Source: Rhodobacterales bacterium
GTDB lineage: Bacteria > Pseudomonadota > Alphaproteobacteria > Caulobacterales > Hyphomonadaceae
Reading direction: 5' to 3'
NCBI GenBank assembly: GCA_014763715.1
Contig: JACXUV010000011.1
Coordinates: 31,311-95,310 of the forward strand
Length of the DNA stretch: 64,000 nucleotides
This document shows positions 59,828-64,000 of the stretch, piece after piece (the first letter of the stretch is position 1; each line of letters starts with the position of its first letter). Both the position numbers and the translations under genes were made by a program. Under the pieces are notes generated by a model, which made no database searches, had not been told where the DNA came from, and saw only the letters and a list, made by a program, of their open reading frames with translations.

Positions 59828-61129
59828 TTATGGCGCCGCAGCACGCCACGCTTTTGCGGCAGCTGCTTCCGCCTTCTGATTGGCCAGAAAGGCTGACAGG
59901 ACTCCCAGCTTCTCATCGACTTCCCCTCCCGCAGCGAGCCGTTTGATTTGCTGATAATACCAGCTCATCGCCCCGAAACCGTTAAGCGCCTTCACAAGCT
60001 TGATCGGCGAATGCGGCCCCAGCAGGCCCGGCCCGATGCGCAGCCGGGTTTCCCATTGCTCCAGCGCGTCCTGCTGCCCGGACAACAGTCTGCCCGGCGC
60101 CGCCGTGTCGACACATAACGGCCGGCCCAGCCCGATCAGGTCCGCCTCGCCCGCAGCAAGAGCATCATTCATCGCCGCAACGGTCCGGAAGCCCCCGGTG
60201 ACCATCAGGGGCATCTTCGCCCGGTCCTGCACGGCCTTGGCGTAGTTCAGGAAATAGGCTTCCCGCGCCCGGGTCGAAGCTGAAACCGGCGCCTCGAACA
60301 CCGGCTGCAGGCCTTCCTGATCCATCATCCGGGGCTGCTCGTAATTGCCGCCGGAAATCTCCACGAAATCAACGCCCAGCGTGTTCAGGAGGTCAATCAC
60401 GCCGAGGCAATCGTCAAAGCTGAAACCGCCTTTCTGGAAATCCGCCGAGTTGAGTTTCACCGAAACCGAAAAGCCCGCCCCGCCGGCAATCTTCGCTTCC
60501 TTCACGCAGGCGATCAGCAATCTTGCCCGGTTTTCAAGCGGCCCACCCCATTGGTCCTCACGACGGTTCGCTAGCGGGGACAGGAAGGAGGACAGGAGAT
60601 AACCATGGGCAGCATGGACCTGAATGCCGTCAAACCCGGTCTTCTGCGCGACATGTGCCGCCCGGCCGAAGCCCTCGATCACGGCGGCGATCTCATCCGC
60701 CGTCATGGCCCGGGGCGATCCGAACTGGCCGCCCGGCAGGCCAAGCGCCACCGGGCTCGGCGCAGCGGGACGCGGGTTCACCAGTTTCGGCGTCTGGCGC
60801 CCGGCATGGCTGACCTGCATGACCAGCGCCGCGCCATGGCTTTTCGCCGCCTCGGCCCAGCGGGCGAAGCCGTCCAGTTCCTCGTTCGAAAGCTTCGGCC
60901 CGATGACGACATTGCCCACCTGCTCCAGATGGTCCCGGTCGATCTGGACATTGCCAGTAATGATGCCGCCGAGGCCGCCTTCCGCCCAGCGCCTGTAGAG
61001 CGTGACATGCGCCTCAGTGACCCGGTTGCGCGAATCAGCCAATCCCTCTGTCATTGCCGCTTTCACAAGACGGTTGGGAAATGTCAGCCCGCTGGCCAGG
61101 GTTAATGCAGTGTTAATCGAGGCAGCCAT
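59828..61129 (-). CDS. Old Yellow Enzyme family NADH:flavin oxidoreductase
   Basis: A 433-residue FMN enzyme. Barrel motifs are [61 protein letters not shown] (active-site His pair) and the FMN-binding [20 protein letters not shown] and [10 protein letters not shown]. It reduces alpha,beta-unsaturated carbonyls or similar substrates. The start at 61129 begins the fold; the longer frame adds unrelated Arg-rich residues. It is divergent from parE, 53 bases apart, with a CtrA-type site inside its first codons. Confidence 0.87.
   Translation of the reverse strand: [433 protein letters not shown]
61102..61116. promoter_or_regulatory. CtrA-type site (TTAA-N7-TTAA) upstream of parE
   Basis: TTAATGCAGTGTTAA matches the CtrA full-site consensus exactly, 67 bases upstream of the parE start and within the first codons of the divergent Old Yellow Enzyme gene. 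It could time parE with chromosome segregation or control the other gene. Confidence 0.45.
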
Positions 61130-61182
61130 TGATGTTTCCCCATATCGACACGATCTCGCGCCGTCCCTAAGGGAGACCATAA

Positions 61183-63186
61183 ATGGCCGCCGCCAAGCAA
61201 GCAAAGCTGTTCGACCAAATGAGCTCCGATACTTCCGGTTACTCCGCCAAGGACATTGAAGTCCTCGAAGGCCTTGAGCCTGTCCGTAAACGCCCCGGCA
61301 TGTATATCGGCGGCACGGACGAGCGCGCCTATCACCACCTCTTCGCCGAGATCCTGGACAATGCGATGGACGAGGCCGTCGCCGGCCATGCCAACCGTAT
61401 CGAGATCCAGCTCGACGCCGACGGCTATCTGACTGTCACCGACAATGGCCGCGGCATCCCGGTCGACCCGCACCCGAAATTCCCAAAGAAATCAGCCCTC
61501 GAAGTCATCATGACGACGCTGCACTCGGGCGGAAAATTCTCTGACAAGGCCTACGCCACGGCGGGCGGCCTGCACGGCGTCGGCATCTCGGTGGTGAACG
61601 CCCTGTCCGAACATGTCGAAGTGGAAGTGGCGCGCGACAAGCGGTTGTACCGCCAGTGCTTCTCCCGCGGCCTCGTGGAAGGCAAGCTGGAGAAGGTCGG
61701 CGCGGCGCCCAACCGGCGCGGCACGTCCGTTAAATTCAAGCCTGACCACCAGATCTTCGGCGAGAAGATGCGCTGGCGCCCGGCCCGCCTGTTCCAGATG
61801 GCGCGCTCGAAAGCCTACCTCTATCGCGGCGTCGAAGTGCGCTGGAACTGCGACCCGTCCCTCCTGCCGGAAGACTCCAAGATCCCGGCAGAGGCCACCC
61901 TCTCCTACCCGAACGGCCTGGCCGACCAGCTGGCCGAAGTCTTCCAGGGCAAGGCGACGATCACCGAGACGCCCTTCACCGGCCTTGTGGACCTCGGCGC
62001 CGAAGGCAAGGTCGAATGGGCCATCGCGTGGACGCAGGCCGGCTTCGGCGACAATGACGGCTTTGCCCGCTCCTACTGTAACACGATCCCGACGCCCGAA
62101 GGCGGCACGCACGAGGCGGGCTTCCGCTCCGCCATTACCAAGGGCCTGCGCAATTTCGGCGAACTGACCGGCAACAAGAAGGCCGGCGACATCACCGCAG
62201 ACGACATCATGGGCCATTCCGGCCTGCTGCTCTCGGTCTTCATCCGGGGCCCGGAATTCGTTGGCCAGACGAAAGACAAGCTGTCGACGACTGCCGCGTT
62301 CCGCCTTGTCGAAAACGCCGTGCGCGACCGGTTCGACCACTGGCTGGCCGGATCCCCGAAGGAATCCGACAAGCTGCTGACCTGGGCGATCGACCGCGCG
62401 GATGAGCGCGCACGCCGCAGAAAACAGAAAGAAATCAACCGTAAGTCTGCCACCAAGAAGCTGCGCCTGCCGGGCAAGCTGGCCGACTGTTCGGAAAAAG
62501 GCCCGGACGATACCGAGCTGTTCCTCGTCGAGGGCGACTCGGCTGGTGGCAGCGCCAAGCAGGCGCGCGACCGGAAAACGCAGGCCATCCTGCCCCTGCG
62601 CGGCAAGATCCTGAACGTCGAAAGCGCCTCTGCCGACAAGATGATGGCCAACCAGGAGATCAACGATCTCGCCCTCGCGCTCGGCACGCAACTGGGCAAG
62701 AAATTCTCCATCGACGACCTGCGCTATGAGCGCATCATCATCATGACCGATGCTGACGTGGACGGCGCCCACATCGCCAGCCTGCTCATCACTTTCTTCT
62801 ACCGTATGACGCCGGGCCTGATCGAATCCGGGCGCCTGTTCCTGGCCATGCCGCCGCTCTACAAGCTCTCCAACAAGGGCACGATCGTCTACGCCATGGA
62901 CGATGCAGACCGCGCGGAGAAGATGAAAGCGCACTTCAAACCGAACCAGAAGGTCGACATGACGCGCTTCAAGGGTCTCGGCGAGATGAACCCCAGCCAG
63001 CTGAAAGAGACCACGATGAACCCGGCCACCCGTACGCTCGCCCGCGTGACGCTGCCGGATTCCATGGACGAACTGACAGAGATGAAGCCTGCCGAACTCA
63101 TCAACACGCTGATGGGCAAAAAGGCCGAACTGCGCTTCCGCTTCATCCAGGAAAACGCGGCCTTCGTGGAAGACCTGGACATTTAA
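61183..63186 (+). CDS. parE: DNA topoisomerase IV subunit B
   Basis: A 667-residue type II topoisomerase ATPase subunit. The GHKL domain has EILDNAMDEAVAGHA, VTDNGRGIPVDPHP and TAGGLHGVGISVVNALSE; the TOPRIM region has LVEGDSAGGSAKQARD (about 449) and IMTDADVDGAHIA, and the C-terminal ends MGKKAELRFRFIQENA. The short DNA-binding tail and GDSAGGSAKQARD with QAILPLRGKILN favour ParE over GyrB. With ParC it decatenates daughter chromosomes. parC is not in the window. Confidence 0.95.
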   Translation: MAAAKQAKLFDQMSSDTSGYSAKDIEVLEGLEPVRKRPGMYIGGTDERAYHHLFAEILDNAMDEAVAGHANRIEIQLDADGYLTVTDNGRGIPVDPHPKFPKKSALEVIMTTLHSGGKFSDKAYATAGGLHGVGISVVNALSEHVEVEVARDKRLYRQCFSRGLVEGKLEKVGAAPNRRGTSVKFKPDHQIFGEKMRWRPARLFQMARSKAYLYRGVEVRWNCDPSLLPEDSKIPAEATLSYPNGLADQLAEVFQGKATITETPFTGLVDLGAEGKVEWAIAWTQAGFGDNDGFARSYCNTIPTPEGGTHEAGFRSAITKGLRNFGELTGNKKAGDITADDIMGHSGLLLSVFIRGPEFVGQTKDKLSTTAAFRLVENAVRDRFDHWLAGSPKESDKLLTWAIDRADERARRRKQKEINRKSATKKLRLPGKLADCSEKGPDDTELFLVEGDSAGGSAKQARDRKTQAILPLRGKILNVESASADKMMANQEINDLALALGTQLGKKFSIDDLRYERIIIMTDADVDGAHIASLLITFFYRMTPGLIESGRLFLAMPPLYKLSNKGTIVYAMDDADRAEKMKAHFKPNQKVDMTRFKGLGEMNPSQLKETTMNPATRTLARVTLPDSMDELTEMKPAELINTLMGKKAELRFRFIQENAAFVEDLDI

Positions 63187-63305
63187 AGCAGGTTCCGTCC
63201 CGGCCCTTCGGGCCTCACGTGAACCAAGCTCAGGGCTGCCTGCGCTCAGGCGCCGGGCGGCTGCGCACGTGTTGGATAAGGTGTTGGACAGATCGCCCCG
63301 CCGGG

Positions 63306-63350
63306 CCATGTAAAACACCGTGTAAAGACCGTGTATGGACCATGTAAACG
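63306..63350 (+). repeat. Four-unit 11-bp tandem repeat (CCATGTAAA type), copy 2
   Basis: Units CCATGTAAAACA, CCGTGTAAAGA, CCGTGTATGGA and CCATGTAAACG follow each other with spacings 12, 11 and 11, exactly as in copy 1 on the minus strand at 42611-42651. It lies 120 bases after the parE stop in the same sense. Upstream, GTGTTGGATAAG-GTGTTGGACAG (63269-63292) is a further short direct repeat. Confidence 0.8.
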
Positions 63351-63355
63351 CGGCG

Positions 63356-63517
63356 CCCCCTTCTCCCTTGGGAAAAGGGCCGGGGATGAGGGGGCCTGGA
63401 CATGCGGCAGTCGCAAAAGTTGCGGGGGAGCAAAATCCTGAGTTGCAGCGGGAACCGGCTGCGTGGCACGCTGGGTTACCCCTCACCCCTGCCCCTCTCC
63501 CAAGGGAGAGGGGAGTT
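63356..63517. repeat. REP-like inverted-repeat element flanking the DUF559 gene
   Basis: An arm with CTCCCTTGGGA...GGGGATGAGGGG (63356-63394) is matched in inverse by CCCCTCACCCC...CTCCCAAGGGAG (63479-63517), separated by about 85 bases. The second arm contains a perfect short palindrome CCCCTCTCCC-AA-GGGAGAGGGG. Such GC-rich paired palindromes resemble bacterial REP/BIME-type intergenic repeats. A weak hairpin GGCCC-TTC-GGGCC (63202-63214) just after parE may be its terminator. Confidence 0.65.
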
Positions 63518-63542
63518 CCGCGCTTGATGGAAAAACTGCACT

Positions 63543-63887
63543 TTGTCCCGCAACCCTGACATTTATCGTGCCCGGCGCTTGCGACGGGAAACGAATGCGC
63601 CGGAGCAGGTGGCGTGGGATGCTTTGCGTAAACTGAGACCACTCGGTTTCCCGGTCAGGCGGCAGCATCCGATCGGCGGATATTTCGTGGATTTTGCGAT
63701 CATCAAAGCACGGCTTGTGATCGAAATCGACGGATCGGTTCATGGACGTGAGACAGCGCGCGTGCATGATGCCGAACGACAGGCAGACATAGAACGGCTC
63801 GGCTGGCGTGTATTACGGATTGAAGCGCAGGATGCGATGAGCGGTGATAATGTGTTTGCGGTTGTGAGTGAGGCTTTGGGCTTGTGA
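63543..63887 (+). CDS. DUF559 (Vsr-like endonuclease fold) protein
   Basis: A 114-residue protein, starting with TTG at 63543 because no ATG is available in this frame after the stop at 63525. The PD-(D/E)xK-like core is seen in VRRQHPIGGYFVDFAIIKAR and LVIEIDGSVHG, followed by RLGWRVLRIEAQD, as in DUF559 and Vsr proteins. The family's role is unknown; it is scattered, often next to intergenic repeats. The REP-like element ends 26 bases before its start. Confidence 0.75.
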   Translation: MSRNPDIYRARRLRRETNAPEQVAWDALRKLRPLGFPVRRQHPIGGYFVDFAIIKARLVIEIDGSVHGRETARVHDAERQADIERLGWRVLRIEAQDAMSGDNVFAVVSEALGL

Positions 63888-63961
63888 GCCCCCCAGCCCC
63901 TGAGAAGAGAGAAGACCGCAAAGCAGATGACAATCCCCCCGCACCGCCCTAAATGCTCCCT

Positions 63962-64000
63962 ATGAGCAAAAATCTGAAAATCCTGGTCGCGCAGCTCAAT
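63962..64000 (+). CDS. Probable NAD+ synthetase (glutamine-dependent), N-terminus only
   Basis: Thirteen codons read MSKNLKILVAQLN before the window ends. This resembles the nitrilase-fold glutaminase start of NadE (LKILVAQLNPTVGDI in relatives). A plain nitrilase-family protein is the main alternative. Confidence 0.45.
   Translation, partial: MSKNLKILVAQLN

Noticed and set aside
63187..63305. Small gene between parE and the repeats
   Set aside because: Open frames are short, Arg/Cys-rich and lack a ribosome site; the stretch holds only a weak hairpin and short direct repeats.
61492..63642. Minus-strand open frame of 716 codons opposite parE
   Set aside because: Antisense shadow of parE with biased composition; its first part also runs through the repeat cluster.

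Overview
The window is a gene-dense piece (about 60 protein genes and one tRNA) of a high-GC alphaproteobacterial chromosome. The gene families, two full CtrA-type sites (TTAA-N7-TTAA), paired GANTC (CcrM-type) sites and the PheA and Zur variants suggest a Caulobacterales-type organism, most likely Hyphomonadaceae (Hyphomonas-like). That placement is inference; there is no rRNA here to confirm it. No insertion sequence, prophage or CRISPR array was seen.

Layout. 1-8.1 kb: YHS protein, DoxX/LysR divergent pair, prephenate dehydratase (pheA), membrane-anchored cytochrome c, MarR-NlpC/P60 pair, Zur plus a double-hotdog thioesterase, and an aromatic-type aminotransferase. 8.1-13.6 kb: a tyrosine/phenylalanine catabolic block on the minus strand (hppD, two tiny membrane proteins, a VOC protein, a third small membrane protein, a fumarylacetoacetate hydrolase, then scoA-scoB), facing a MarR regulator across an 18-bp near-perfect palindrome. 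13.6-21.8 kb: SLC13 permease, alpha/beta hydrolase, DUF4197 lipoprotein, a BlaI/M56-peptidase pair with a candidate operator, a lipoprotein, kdsB and a histidine phosphatase. 21.8-30.8 kb: hybrid-PAS sensor kinase, aminopeptidase N, VanZ-like protein, two acyl-CoA dehydrogenases. 30.8-34.3 kb: an Mla-type lipid transport operon (permease, ATPase, MCE protein, auxiliary lipoprotein). 34.4-42.6 kb: dipeptide epimerase, an EmrAB-type efflux pair facing a TetR gene across two operators, a TetR/AttH-like convergent pair fused tail to tail, thioesterase, DUF423, lipoprotein and prolyl aminopeptidase. 42.7-49.8 kb: a sodium symporter, then the rod-shape operon mreB-mreC-mreD-mrdA-rodA. 49.8-57.2 kb: a long intergenic region with CtrA and DnaA sites, a histidine-kinase-like protein that lacks its phospho-acceptor His, a three-gene FAD oxidoreductase / asparagine synthase / serine hydrolase group and tRNA-Val. 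57.2-64 kb: lon, an Old Yellow Enzyme homologue, parE, an intergenic repeat cluster, a DUF559 protein and the first codons of a probable nadE.

The most unusual items are: (i) the degenerate kinase beside mreB; (ii) a tail-to-tail fusion of tetR and an AttH/CrtC-like gene, which looks like a deletion of both 3' ends; (iii) two matching copies of a four-unit 11-bp-period repeat, each lying in sense orientation just 3' of a gene; (iv) an uncharacterised FAD-oxidoreductase/AsnB/serine-hydrolase cluster; and (v) a perfect 12-bp inverted repeat carrying two GANTC sites upstream of a sensor kinase. Residue and base positions are counted by eye and may be off by one or two in the long proteins.
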